From Phylloscopus collybita (lineage: Eukaryota; Chordata; Aves; Passeriformes; Phylloscopidae): 64,000 bases of DNA. The translations under genes and the position numbers were made by a program. The stretch covers positions 2,920,501 to 2,984,500 of the forward strand of contig JAJNNQ010000142.1 of the NCBI GenBank assembly GCA_027886175.1. The letters run 5' to 3'. The stretch's first letter is position 1, and the number at the start of each line of letters is the position of its first letter. Positions 10,801-20,972 of this stretch are shown piece after piece. The notes beneath the pieces are model-generated. The model was given only the letters and a program-made list of their open reading frames with translations, ran no database searches and had not been told where the DNA came from.

Positions 10801-10970
10801 TGAGAGGTATCTTAGGAAAGACTGTTTGGGTAAACCCCACCTTGGGCAAAGGTGAACCCACCCGTGGGATTGTTTTTGCTCAAGGACCTGGTAACACTTG
10901 GTGGGTGATGCAGAAAGATGGGAAAACCAGTTGTGTACCACAGGAAAACCTAATCCTAAGTGAGAACTGA
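7842..10970 (+). CDS. pol: ERV-L Pro-Pol polyprotein (protease, RT, RNase H, integrase)
   Basis: 1042 codons counted from a GTG at 7842; the frame is open from 7788 and is probably reached by readthrough of the gag stop. Order: aspartic protease with DTGA (residues 19-22) and ILGIDYL (77-83); reverse transcriptase with TIDIANAFF (catalytic Asp 232), LPQGW (264-268) and YIDD (294-297); RNase H with FTDGS (Asp 604), Glu 642, Asp 666 and Asp 736; integrase with His 763/768 and Cys 797/800 zinc ligands and the D,D-35-E triad at Asp 830, Asp 889 and Glu 925; then a C-terminal DNA-binding region. No dUTPase follows integrase. All catalytic residues are present. The RT and integrase wording fits ERV-L. 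Confidence 0.95.
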   Translation: MWIRWPGTSDPQKYTALVDTGAQCTLMPSGYVGTEPISISGVTGGSQQLTVVEAEVSLTGNGWQKHPIVTGPEAPCILGIDYLRNGYFKDPKGYRWAFGVAAVETEEIKQLNTLPGLSDDPSAVGLLRVEEQQVPIATATVHRRQYRTDRDSVTPIHEMIRKLESQGVVSKAHSPFNSPIWPVCKPSGEWRLTVDYRGLNEVTPPLSTAVPDMLELQYELESKAAKWYATIDIANAFFSIPVAAECRPQFAFTWRGVQYTWNRLPQGWKHSPTICHGLIQDALEKGEAPDHLQYIDDIIVWGNTAMEVFEKGEKIIQILLEAGFAIKKSKVKGPAQEIQFLGVKWQDGRRQIPTEVINKITAMSPPTNKKETQAFLGAIGFWRMHIPEYSQIVSPLYLVTRKKNDFHWGPEQQHAFAQIKQEIAHAVALGPVRTGPEVKNVLYSAAGSHGLSWSLWQKVPGETRGRPLGFWSRSYRGSEANYTPTEKEILAAYEGVQAASEVIGTEAQLLLAPRLPVLGWMFKGKVPSTHHATDATWSKWIALITQRARIGNPNRPGILEVITNWPEAENFSLTDEEEQVTRAEEAPPYNQLPAEETRYALFTDGSCRIVGMNRKWKAAVWSPTRQVAHATEGEGGSSQLAELKAVQLALDIAEREKWPKLYLYTDSWMVANALWGWLERWKKANWQRRGKPIWAADEWKDIAIRVGKLPVKVRHVDAHVPKSRANEEHRNNEQVDQAARIKVSKVDLDWQHKGELFLARWAHDASGHQGRDATYKWARDRGVDLTMNSISQVIHDCETCAAIKHAKRVKPLWYGGRWSKYKYGEAWQIDYITLPQTRQGKRYVLTMVEATTGWLETYPVPHATARNTILGLEKQVLWRHGTPERIESDNGTHFKNSLINTWAKEHGIEWIYHIPYHAPAAGKVERCNGLLKTTLKALGGGTFRNWEVNLAKATWMVNTRGSINRAGPAHSTPLHTVDGDKVPVVHMRGILGKTVWVNPTLGKGEPTRGIVFAQGPGNTWWVMQKDGKTSCVPQENLILSEN

Positions 10971-11049
10971 GTGTGAGGGTTCATTCTGTATAGTGGAGTT
11001 TATTAATTTAGGTATGATACAGATGGTAATAGAATAAGGGGTGGAACGT

Positions 11050-11766
11050 TGTCTTGGGTTGTGGAGCTGGGTTTTGTGTATTCTATTTACATCTGTTTTG
11101 AGGCCTGATGACCCACCTTGATAGGCCATTGTTACCTTCCCCAGCCTGTGCGGTGCATTTGCATTTCTATACATCTCATGCCCTGGCGGTGGGGGGTGGG
11201 GGGGAGGGGGGGGGGGTGGCCGGGGGTTGGCGGTTTCGGCCCTGCTGCAGGAGTGGTTCGGCCCTGCTGCAGGAGTGGTTCGGCCCTGCTGCAGGAGCGG
11301 GGTGCGCGGCGCTTCCTTCGTGGCGGTGTGGGAAGAGCTTCTTCGTCTCCTGTGCTGGCCATCCTGTCTTCCTCCTCGCCGTCCCTGAACCGGTTTCTTC
11401 ACAGAATCATCTCTGCTCCAACAGGATCACGTCTGCCACTCCAGAAGTGTTTGGACTGTTTACGTTTGGACTGTTATCAACATCCTGAATCACAGGGTCA
11501 GATTGAAACTCTGACTTTGTCAGGGTTTTCTTCTAAAATTATTGTTTATTTGTTTATTTGGTTGGTTGGTTGGGTGGTTTTGTTTCCTATCATATTTGTA
11601 TTGTTAATACCTCCTAGTAAAGAACTGTTATTCCTATTCCCAACATTTTTGCCTGAGAGCCCTTGATTGCAAAATTATAATTCGTCGGGGTGCGAGGGGT
11701 TGGTATTCTCCATCCTAGGGGAACCTCAGTTTCCCTGGCAGATACCTGTCTTTCCAAACCAAGACA
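11050..11766 (+). repeat. 3' LTR of the ERV-L provirus
   Basis: 717 bp, the same as 5243-5936 apart from about three substitutions, G-run length and one extra copy of the 22-bp unit near 11235-11300. It is preceded by a short purine stretch (AGAATAAGGGGTGGAA, near 11031-11046) that can serve as polypurine tract. Confidence 0.93.
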
Positions 11767-12650
11767 CACCAGCATTTTTAAATGATTTCTGGTGAAAGGT
11801 TTATCTGTGTACAGACTGTCAATTTAAAAAAATGAAAATCAACCCCAAAAGAAAAGTTATTTTGTATACGGAAAGAAACTCTTACAGATGCTTTTAATTT
11901 ATTTTATATCCATGGCCCTCCTAATGTATCCTTCTTTATCTCAGCACCCTTTAAGCCATGCAGTTTTCTCTGTCAGGGCAAAGATGGACTGCCAGGACTG
12001 TAGGGGAGATCCAGAGGACAGGTGCACCCACTGTGTGAAAGGGACGTCGTACTGCTGATTGATAAGCTTCTCTGATCTGTATTGTTTTCCTTCAGTAATA
12101 CAGACGCTCTGCTCGGAACTCTGTAGAAATGTAAAATAAAATTACTTCAAAATGAAAATGCACGTTCTCCTGTGTGGCATTCAGACGTTTGCAGGAACAT
12201 GAATGATTTTGTTTGCTTGTTTGTGTTTGATAATATGGTTGAGAGATAGATAATTTGGGGGAGAATGATGGAGGATATCATAATATCATTTTAGGACACT
12301 TTAGGAATTTATGGTACAAATACCCTCTAATGTCAGAATGTTAAAAGCACTAACACCAACATGGCACCTCCTTAATTTTTAGCAGCAAAACGTGATCTTA
12401 AAACTTTGTTTTTCTGCTCCTACTAACTTAATAAAGGAGTTTATCAGCTTTTGCTGCCCTTCACTGATACTCAAGGTCCGTAAAATTGGCTCTACTGTTC
12501 TAAAATAAATACAGATTTTAGACCTCTCTCATTCTCCCCAGACTAGAAACATGTGAATTGATTTTTGATCTTCTTTCTTTGGGTTTCTGTGGCTTTTTAA
12601 GCTGCATGGAGAAGGTGTCTTTGGATGTGGCACCCAGGGAATGATGCTGG
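11767..12650. other. Flank between ERV-L and duplicated unit A
   Basis: AT-rich single-copy DNA that was joined to 5242 before the ERV-L insertion. An AATAAA sits at 12135-12140 and could be the distal polyadenylation signal of the BMP3 fragment, but no cDNA support is available. No coding exon is recognised. Confidence 0.5.
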
Positions 12651-14424
12651 GAAGGGCAGGATGGGAAGGAACTGCCCAGAAATCCAGAAGCAGCAGTGGA
12701 CTGGGAGCTGATCCTGCCTCAGTCACAGCCTTCTGGACAGTCTGTGTAATGCTGATATTCCTTTTTTCCTTCCTGAACATGGAGTCGGAGAAGAACAGAA
12801 GTCATTGCCTTGATGGGAAGGGGAACCCCAGGGAAAAACTGCTGCTCGTGTCGGCAGGGAGCAGAGGGAAGAGCCCGGGAGAATCTTGGCTGGCTGAGGG
12901 GCACTTGTGTCCCCTGTGGAACAGAGCCCTGCGTCTCCTCAGACCTGCTGGTTTGCAGGACAGTTGGGACACCTTTTGCTGCCGCTTTGGCTCTTAAGAA
13001 CTGGAGATCCGTGCATTTCTGGATGGTTTCCACGGGCTCTCCTGTTTTCTGGGAGCTGCACGGTGAGGTAGGAATTTTGAGGGAGGCCCTGGCAAAGCTG
13101 CCAGCAGCGAGGAACGTGGAGCATCCGGGGGGTTTCTCCCACCTGAGTTCATCCTGGAGCATGCCGGGTGCCCTGCTGGAGGTTTAAGCTGGGTTTGGGG
13201 CGTTCTCCTGCAGGCCCAGCTCCAACTGCTGCCCCTGGGGCCAGGCCTTGCTGTGTCCCGGCACTAAAGCTGCAGCTGGCTGTGCTTTTCCAGCCCTTGA
13301 ATGCCACGGGCGATCCCAGATTCCCGGAGCTCCCCGGCGCACAGCCTGGCCTCGCTCCCTGGCAGTTGCGCTTCAGTCTGCCTGAGCCAAGGACGTCCTG
13401 CCCAGGTTTGGAACTGTATTCCTGGTTTTTTTTCCTCTTCAGGTAGTTGGCAAAGAAGGAGAGAGCCAAGGAAGCCAAGCCAGTGGAAGGCCTTGTCCCA
13501 GTCCAAGGTTCCCACTTTTGTCTCCGACTCCTGGGGAATTGCTTGGCCGTGACCAGAGGCTGTCAGTTGGATTTCCCGCCTTTTCCAAATAAATCGTTGC
13601 TTTCAGCTGGAGTGTGTTCCTGGTGTCATCCTCCTCCTCCTCCATGGATTTGTAAATAAAGTTCCTGACGTTTGCCAAGTTGAATTTTGTTATTCCAGCA
13701 ATTGTGGTGGCTCTTTTGTTCTATTGCAACTTCCCAGCTCTGCTAAGAGCTTCAGATGTCAGATACAAGTACGCCTGGAGTTTCTTTGCAATGTTACTCC
13801 CACAGAACACAGATGATTGTTGGATAGGAGTAACTTGAGGTGTTTAGTTCTCACTTCCCTTTAAAATCAGAGCAGAGGAAGAAGATTTTATGTCAGCATT
13901 CCATGAACTTTCACCATGAAATTGCTAACTGTTTCAAAAGTTTTCAGTGTTAGAAATGCCTGAGCTTGTCTTCCAGGCAGGATGAGATTTAGATATTTTT
14001 CCTTCCTTTCCTTTGATGCTTTTCCTCTTTTTGATTTTAGTAAGGGAGTATTTATTGCAAATGCCAGTTTTCCATCCTAGTTGGGGTTTTGCTACGTCGT
14101 AGGGCACATTTCCAAGAAGATTTACCAAATTCCTGTTGGTAAACCCCAATTGTTCAGCACCAGCCGACTTGCTAAAAGTGTTTATTTACCATAATTCATC
14201 TCTCTGTAAAGTTATATGTACTGCATTTTTAACTAGCCCATTAAAATCCCATAAAAACTTAAATCCTAAAACAGCCTAATTGCTGTTCCTTGGACACAAT
14301 GGGGGTGGGTCTTTCCTGGCTTGGCACATTTGGATGTTCATCCAAAGTGAGCTTTCCTTGCCCCTGCAGAATCCAGGATACTCCCGGAGCTGTGTTAGGC
14401 AGTGGCACGAGGCGAGAGCTGCAT

Positions 14425-14930
14425 TTATTTAATTTTGTCTTTTATTCTATGTATTGTTTATTTTTTTATTTATTGCTTTTTGATTTGGGGTTTTTTAATG
14501 ATTTTATTGATTTTAATGATTTAATTGATTTTATTGTGTTTTATTTCTTCATGCTATTTTATTTCTTTTTCTGTATTTTTAAATGTTTTTATAATTTATT
14601 CCCCCAAATTTTGTTTTTATTTTAGTTTTTTATTTTGTTTTTTTTTTTTAAATTCCTTTTGTACTTTCTTGTTTTTTATTTCTTTAATTTTTAAATTTTT
14701 TTTTATATTATTTGGTTTTTTCTTTGCTTTTAGTTTTGTATTGTTTTTCTTTTCTATCTTATTTTTCTTTTTATAGTTTTACTAAAAAAATTTAATAGTG
14801 AAATTTTATACTAAAATTTTACTTTCAAATTAATTTTTAAATTTTAATTTATTTCTCTTTTTTGTTATATATTTTTATTTTATTTTTTCATGTTTCCTTT
14901 GTTCCTTTATTTTTTTTCCCCATTACTCTT
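14425..14930. repeat. T-rich low-complexity block in copy A
   Basis: About 500 bp of TTTTATTT-type sequence with almost no G or C, also present at 54030-54450 and 62730-63170. It gives artificial Phe/Leu-rich open frames with no protein meaning. Confidence 0.85.
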
Positions 14931-15834
14931 TCTTGCCCTGAGTGTCTGGAAGTTTGGCTGTGGGCAGGAAAGGAGCTGAAGAACGACACCCATGGCCACG
15001 GGACGTCGGGATCGGGTTGAGAGTGCAGGCAGCAAAACCTCTGCCTTTTCTGCTCCATTAAAAAACCTGAACGCGGGCGGTGCCGTGTTTTTCTTTGGAA
15101 CCCCCAACAGCAGGGCTCATCCTACCCACGTCCAGCATCACCAGCAGTAACTTGGTGTCGAGGTGGATTTCAGAGACAGCCGTAAAACCAGGGCGGCATT
15201 TTATGTTGTAACTCTCCCAACCTCATTGTTTACTACCAGAGAAATCCAAACCAAAGCAAACAAAAACACCACAAAACAAACCCCCCGAAAACAGCCCCCC
15301 TCCCCCAAAAAAAAACACAAAAAGAGAAAATATGCCAATATTATTTTAATAAAAATGAAATCTTTACCCTTGGAAAACCAGGCTAGTTTAATTGTAATTA
15401 ATTGTCCTTCTGCTGTGATAGGTTAATGAATTCATATCATTTAAAATATTGGTTAAAACATGAACAGGAATTTAAAAAAATACAGAAATGGAACAATATA
15501 AATAATAAAAATAGAAATATAAAACAAAAAATATCAATAATATAAAGACAATATATCATATTACATGTCGCGTATATTATATGAGATATAATAAAGATAG
15601 GAATATAAAAGAAATTATAAATAGCAATATAAAAATTAAAAAAAAGTTTAAAAATTTGGAAATATAACTTAAAGACTTTTTTGGTTTGAATTTCATTGGT
15701 GACAGAGGTCTCGTAGTTGTGGTTGGGAGACTGTTGTGGCATTTAATTCAGAGAATGTTTGGAAGGGGATGTTTGGACGCCTTTTTTGCCTCCGCTCTCT
15801 GCCTGTCCCCGACCCAGGGCTGAGCTCTGGCGCG

Positions 15835-16206
15835 GTGCTGCCACCGTGTGGACAGAGCGCGGTACTGCAGCGCTCTCCCGTGCCCGTCCCCAAGGCGTGT
15901 GACAGCCCCTGGCTGAGATCTGGGCCCGTGCTGCCACCGTGTGGACAGAGCGTGGTACTGCAGCGCTCCCCCGTGCCCGTCCCCAACGTGTGTGACAGCC
16001 CCTGGCTGAGATCTGGGCCCGTGCTGCCACCGTGTAGACAGAGCGCGGTACTGCAGCGCTCTCCCGTGCCCGTCCCCAAGGCGTGTGACAGCCCCTGGCT
16101 GAAATCTGGGCCCGTGCTGCCACCGTGTGGACAGAGCGCGGTACTGCAGCGCTCCCCCTCAGCCCACCCCGATGCGCGTGGAAGCCCCGGACTGTGAGCC
16201 TGGGGG
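15835..16206 (+). repeat. 93-bp VNTR, four units
   Basis: The motif GTGCTGCCACCGTGTGGACA starts at 15835, 15928, 16021 and 16114, spaced exactly 93 bp. Copy B has two units (55386 and 55479). Each unit contains GCTGCCACCGTGTGG, whose reverse complement resembles the CTCF core. As 93 is divisible by three, an open frame runs through the array, but I do not regard it as coding. Confidence 0.92.
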
Positions 16207-16223
16207 CGCTGCTTGACCTTTCT

Positions 16224-17198
16224 AAGATGGCGGCAAAAAGGGCGGGAAAAAAGCAAGGACCCTGGTGGCATCTAGCCAGCTGCCTGCGCAAAAACCCGGC
16301 CACAGCGCCGGCCGAGAGTGATTTTTCTGGGGTGTTTCCAGGCGCGCGAGCACGAGCTGGAGGCTCGGCGGTGCCCCCGAGGGGTTCCGACAGTGGATTT
16401 AGTCAGGCACTTCTGTCTGGAGCCAGGGGGACCATAAGGGTGCCACAAAAAAGATGGCGGATCGACCGGAAGTGGCTTCAGCCACAACCAAGATGGCGGC
16501 CAGTTGAAAAAAGGGCGGGAAAAATCAAAGACCCCGAAGGCGTCTAACTGACTGCCTGTGCGAAACCCCGACCACAGCGCCTCCCAGATTAAATTCTCCG
16601 TGGCGTTTCCAGGTGTGTGGGCAGGGTCGGTGGGCTCAGCTATGCCGCGGCCTGGTTCAAGCAGTCGATTGAGTCAGGCGTTTCTGTTTTCAGCCGGAGA
16701 GGGCCTTAAGAGTGCCACAAAAAAGATGGCGTCTCAACCGGAAATGGCTTCAGCCACAACAAAGATGGCGGCAAGTGAGGGCGGAAGTCATGTGCCGTCC
16801 TTCTCAAGACGGCTACCCAGCCCGATGTGCTTGACCTTCCCAATATGGCGGGAAAAAGGGCGGGAAATTTTAAAGACCTGCTGAAGGCATCTAACTGACT
16901 GCCTGTGCAAAATCCCGATGACAGCGCCTCCCAGATTAAATTATCCGTGGTGTTTGCAGGTGTGTGGGCAGGGTCTGTTGGCTCAGCTATTCCGCGGCCA
17001 GGTTCAGGCAGTCGATTGAGTCAGGCGTCTCTGTTTTCAGCCGGGGGGGCCTTAAGGGTGCCACAAAAAATATGGCGGCTAAATCGGAAGCGGCTTCAGC
17101 CACAACCAAGATGGCGGCGAGTGAGGGCGGAAGTCACGTGACGCCCTTCCCAGCATGGTGGCTCGGCGCGACGTGCTTGACCTTTCCACGATGGCGGT
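16224..17198 (+). promoter_or_regulatory. Promoter-like tandem block with nine YY1-type sites
   Basis: Three diverged units (spacing about 272 and 346 bp) carry AAGATGGCGGC or close variants at 16224, 16451, 16490, 16723, 16762, 16842, 17069, 17108 and 17188, all in the same orientation. AAGATGGCGGC is the YY1 consensus. Interleaved are ETS-type CCGGAAGT/GCGGAAGT sites and an E-box TCACGTGA at 17134-17141. The block lies directly upstream of the G-rich first-exon region, as in CpG-island promoters. Copy B keeps only one good site (55821) and one damaged one (55860). Confidence 0.75.
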
Positions 17199-17279
17199 AA
17201 AAAGGGCGGGAAAAAAAACAAGGACCCTGGGTGCATCTAACCGGCTGCCTGCGCGCTACCCTGACCAGGGCGCCGGTTG

Positions 17280-17760
17280 GGAGTAGTTTTCTGCTTCCGG
17301 GTGGGCTCAGGGGTTTTTTGGCGTCTCCGGGGGAGTTTTGGGGTTTCCAGGGTGGGGAGGGGGGGCGGTTTGGGGTCTCCGGGGGTTTTTGGGGGGTCCC
17401 GAGGGGTCCCAGGGGTGCCGCTCCGCGGTGCTGCTGACGGTGACTGTGACGGCGCTGCGGGGCCGGAAATGCAGCCTGCGGGTACGGCGGGGAGGGGCTG
17501 GGGGGGTTTGGGGGGATTTGGGGGGCTTTATCGGATTTGGGGAACTTTGGGGGGATTTGGGGGGGGTTCGATGGGGTTTTGGGGCTTGCTGGGTTTTGGG
17601 GGCAGTTTTGGGGGATATTTGCGGGGGGCGGGGGGCTTGGGGATGGTTTGGGGGTTTGGGGGTTCCGGGGGGCGGGTTTTGGGGATTGTTGGGGTGGGGT
17701 TTGGGGATGGTTTTGGGGTTTCTGCGATGGTTTGGGGCTTCTGGGATCGTTTTTTCTTTA
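17280..17760 (+). other. G-rich CpG block with a possible first exon (copy A)
   Basis: Very G-rich stretch of GGGGTTTT-type repeats on the + strand. Within it, about 17405-17484 is more complex and reads as a short coding segment ending at a possible donor (GCGG|GTACGG). The equivalent in copy B (about 56385-56455) stays open in one frame with LLTVTVTALRDRLEVQPAG. I do not recognise the protein. The surrounding G-runs could form quadruplexes. Confidence 0.4.
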
Positions 17761-17877
17761 AATAATTATAGTAAAAAGTGTCAAGTTTGAAGTTTTTATA
17801 ATAAAAAAAAGTAATAACTAGTAAGAAAACCAAAATATTTTAAAAGTTCATTAACATTTTCTTCATTTTAAATTTAG

Positions 17878-17949
17878 GTTGTAGCGTGTTAAAGAAGAAA
17901 AAAAAGAGATTTGGAGGTATTGCTGGACAATGGGGCTTGTGTCAGAAAG
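17878..17949 (+). pseudogene. Small lysine-rich exon of the unit, frameshifted copy A
   Basis: Preceded by TTTAG and followed by GTAAGT. Same exon as 56869-56943, but here an A-run has one extra base, which shifts the frame, and three bases at the 3' end are missing. In copy B it reads SVLKKKKRDLEALLDNGAC and looks like the start of a coiled coil. The gene is not recognised. Confidence 0.5.
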
Positions 17950-17975
17950 GTAAGTGGAGGTTTCCTTAGAAAGAG

Positions 17976-19080
17976 TCTCTGTTAGTGGGCAGTTTGAAAG
18001 TTTTGCAGAGGGGAGAGGGTTGGAATTTGTTTTGTTCATAGAGAGAGAATATAAATTTCTCCAGCTGAGATGGACTGGATGTAGCCCTTAAAATCAGCAG
18101 TGAATTTTCAGTGGCTCACAAAATTCGAAGCGAAGCCTGGTGAGGCCAGGGAGGGTTCTCTGTCCCACCCAGATACTGTGAATATATGAAGCCAGACCGA
18201 GTGGCACTCCACGCCTGTTTCTAGGCAGTAGAATCTCCTCTAAATTCCCAGCACTCTTTAGCAAATTTCCAGAGCTGTCATTTCCTGTCTGCAGCAGGCA
18301 CACGTTTGTGGGGAAAAAAGGTCTTTTTTTATACCCCAAGGAATAATGAGGAACTGGAAGTCTTCTCACGAAACTGAACAAGCCAAGGAAGTTTTAAATT
18401 CATGAGGTTTTCAAACATGTCCTTGCTTGGGGAATTTTACTTTATGTGCAATTTAGAGTTGTTATTATAGTCATTAAAATTTTACTAACTCGGTCCCGGA
18501 GACTTCAGAAGTGTCTGTTTCTTTTTAGCCTAATTTAGAAACACTTGTGTATCAATGTACTGTTCTTTTCTGGTAGTTGTTCTCTTAATTGATTTCTTAG
18601 GGAAAAATAGTATCAATTACAAAAATGAAAGGAAAGAAGGAAAACATGGACACGGAGTGTTGTCGCAACATTATAATGACAGTTCTGTGGTCATTGGTAT
18701 CTGCTGATAGGAAGAAATTCACTGCTGAGCCCTACAGTACAGTTTATCAAATGCTAACAGTTTGATACAGTAATATTCAACAACACTAATGCCATAATAA
18801 TTGATATGGTTGCAGAAATTGATCCAGAATGACACTTTTCACAGAAAAAATTATATTGGGAAGGACATTGAAAAGCTGAGCTTGCTTAATGTTTCGATGA
18901 AATACACATTTTCCCTAGGTTCTTTATCTTTTGGCACCATGCTTCGTAATGAATAATTTAACACGGAAAGGAGCTGATAATTCCTTTTTTAATTCATTAT
19001 GCTGGTTAAGCACAATGACTTGGACACCTGGCATTCTTTTTCCAAAGGAAAAAATTTCTTGTGCATTCTTGCTTTGATAG
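17976..19080. other. Intronic or unassigned DNA before the SYCP1 block
   Basis: No exon recognised. Homology to copy B ends near 17975, so the duplicated unit joins different downstream DNA here and at 56975. Confidence 0.5.
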
Positions 19081-19132
19081 ATGAAGAGGAAAAAGAAGAA
19101 ATGAGGCAATTGTATGAGGAACTTCACAGCAA
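19081..19132 (+). pseudogene. SYCP1: SYCP1-like exon (EEMRQLYEELHSK)
   Basis: Follows AG at 19079-19080. EEEKEEMRQLYEELHSK aligns with the SYCP1 segment containing EREETRQVY. The reading frame is intact; the proposed donor GTAGAA is weak. Confidence 0.65.
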
Positions 19133-20101
19133 GGTAGAAGTGAGTGACCTAGCTTGATCAACGGAGTGTGAGTTGTGTGGATGTGCTGAGCTGAGTTCCA
19201 CGTTGATGTTGAGATGCTGTTTGTGTCCATGCCAGAACATCTTTCTGGACTCTGTTTCACCTACTTGGTGATTCCTCTGAATGGCTGAGGTTGGCAGCAG
19301 CCCCTGGAGAACCTCCAGGGTTTCCAGTACTGAGCTTCAAATCTGAAATTTTGTTTTTGGAGAATGACAGTGGCGTTTGAAGAGCTTTTTTTGAAGAGCA
19401 GAGAACGACAGACTGGAAATGAGTTTCAAATGTGAGAATTCTGTTTGTTGTGTTCGTGCTCCTGGCTCAACAGTTTTGTACTTCATAACTTCGGTTACAC
19501 GTGCAGTGCCAGGGCAGACAGATGTGGAGTGCAGGAATGGTGAGCAGGCCACACTGAGATACTGGGACCCTCTTTTATTCATTTTTATTCATTTTTATTC
19601 ATTTAGTACCCTGCCTGTATTCACTGCCTGGCCCCTCCTGTTGCTGTTCCTCTGGGCCAAATTTGGAACCTTGTTTTTCAAACAGTCACTCAAAGTCGAA
19701 GTTGTCTGTGAAGTGCTGTCAAGAGATCAATACTTATTTCATGCAATTAGTTTATTTAAACCATGATTATTGCAATAATAATGCACTGTATAGCTGCAGA
19801 AACTTTAGCTAAATGCTTTCTCTATACATACAGGCTACTGTGTTCCTGTTTCATTTTCACATGCTTTTTCTGTTAGTTTCTGGTAACAAACATGGAGTAA
19901 TGGACTAATTCTGTGGAAAGCTGGCAAAAAAAAAAAGGTATTTTGATTATAAAATCAAACATTCCCACAACAATTACTCTTGGAAACCAATTGTAAAGCT
20001 CTACAATTACAAGCAATCTTAAACTGGCAGTTGTATTGAACTTGGAGCGTGTTTCAGATAGAATGTTAACTGTGGATTTTACTGTGTCTTGAAAGTGACA
20101 G

Positions 20102-20169
20102 AAGCAGCAGAAGTGGCGGACAGGTGTGAAAAGGAACGCAGACTGGAAGTCACTCGGAAGGAGAAGCAG
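20102..20169 (+). pseudogene. SYCP1: SYCP1-like exon (ERRLEVTRKEKQ)
   Basis: Follows GACAG. The frame AEVADRCEKERRLEV..KEKQ ends at a CAG|GTTTGC border. It aligns with the SYCP1 stretch ending in KEKQ or KENQ just before VS-LL, in register with the next exon, which begins VSALT. Confidence 0.65.
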
Positions 20170-20554
20170 GTTTGCTCAGTTTCACCATCTGATAGAACAG
20201 CTTTATTTGTGACTAAAGGGGCAGTGCAAGAGCCAAGAAATGTTTCTGGTTATTAATAAAAAACCCCCAAAATAATAGCTGAAGCTGCATTTCAGTCAGA
20301 TTCTGCTAAGTTCAGTGATGCTTCAGTACCTTTAGTCTACTGGAATTCATGGTTTGCTTTTGAACTGGAAAAATTATTTCATGTGTCTTGATCACTATTT
20401 GGCTAAGATCAACAACAACAACAGCCATCAGTATGTCTGCTTCTCGTACCTGGGGTACAAGATGAGGATCTGCCCCTTTTCCAGACTTCATCGTGACATT
20501 TCTGTAATTTGGCTAGATTTCAGCTCTTATTAGGATATTTCTTTAATTCTGCTA

Positions 20555-20654
20555 GGTTTCAGCTCTTACCCTCCAGAAGATGGTGTAATAAAAGACATCA
20601 TGGCTCAGCTGCAGACATCACAAAATAAGATTGCTGATTGAATAGAAACAAAAT
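20555..20654 (+). pseudogene. SYCP1: SYCP1-like exon with stops
   Basis: Starts VSALTLQ after GCTAG, then breaks: a TAA follows in frame, and the rest (IKDIMAQLQTSQNKIAD) is read in another phase with a further TGA. It aligns with the SYCP1 segment KMKDLTFLLEESRDK. Donor is AAAT|GTAAGA. The splice acceptor with the first exon bases appears twice (20513-20533 and 20551-20571). Confidence 0.7.
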
Positions 20655-20972
20655 GTAAGAGTTCTGCCTGCTGTGTTTAAATGGAATTGTTTATAGAAGC
20701 ACAGGAAACGAGGTCATGATAAGTTTTATTCTGTTGCTGGTTGGCAGCAGAATTTTGGGGCCTTGAAGGCCACCTTTTTGTTTGGAACAGAAACTGAACT
20801 TGATTTTCAATGTTTTTAAACCATCTGTATTCCAAGTATTTCTAGTATATGCTGTCAGTACCATTTGTCTTTGTTAAATTCTATCAATGGATGTAATTTT
20901 CCATTTTTAGCAGCTTTTTTGTAGTAAACATCCTATTTTTAAAAATGTAAACATACATCTTTTTTACTGAAG

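Larger units (their letters stand above)
5243..11766 (+). mobile_element. Nearly intact ERV-L (class III) endogenous retrovirus
   Basis: Complete proviral structure: two LTRs beginning TG and ending CA, a primer-binding site, a gag frame, a pro-pol frame in the same phase, no env, and a purine-rich stretch just before the 3' LTR. A 5-bp target duplication CACCA flanks it (5238-5242 and 11767-11771); five bases is usual for ERV-L. By eye the LTRs differ at about three bases plus length changes in a G-run and in a 22-bp repeat, so the insertion is recent on an evolutionary scale. Both reading frames are free of internal stops and the catalytic motifs of all four pol enzymes are visible. I have not tested whether it is active. 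Confidence 0.93.
12651..17975 (+). repeat. Duplicated unit, copy A
   Basis: About 5.3 kb that recurs at 52183-56975 (copy B) and in part at 62276-64000 (copy C). Order: a moderately GC-rich stretch to 13680, an AT-leaning stretch, a T-rich low-complexity block (14425-14930), a conserved block near 14935-15130, an AT-rich block (15437-15680), the 93-bp VNTR, a YY1-site-rich promoter block, a G-rich first-exon region and a small exon. Copies A and B are very similar over long stretches. A lacks a segment of about 68 bp present in B (53888-53955) and C (62589-62657), so B and C are closer to each other. Open frames in it are conserved only because the DNA is duplicated. Confidence 0.9.

Noticed and set aside
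8361..10941. Minus-strand frames within ERV-L pol
   Set aside because: Antisense shadows of the pol coding sequence.
12641..13678. Pairs of open frames conserved between 12.6-13.7 kb and 52.2-53.2 kb
   Set aside because: Conservation follows from recent duplication of the whole unit, not from selection on protein; frames are interrupted by indels between copies.
14290..14776. Phe/Leu-rich small membrane-like proteins
   Set aside because: Product of the T-rich low-complexity block, also seen in copies B and C.
15736..16303. Open frames with a 31-residue repeat on both strands
   Set aside because: Caused by the 93-bp VNTR; copy number changes between A and B and there is no domain or splice structure.
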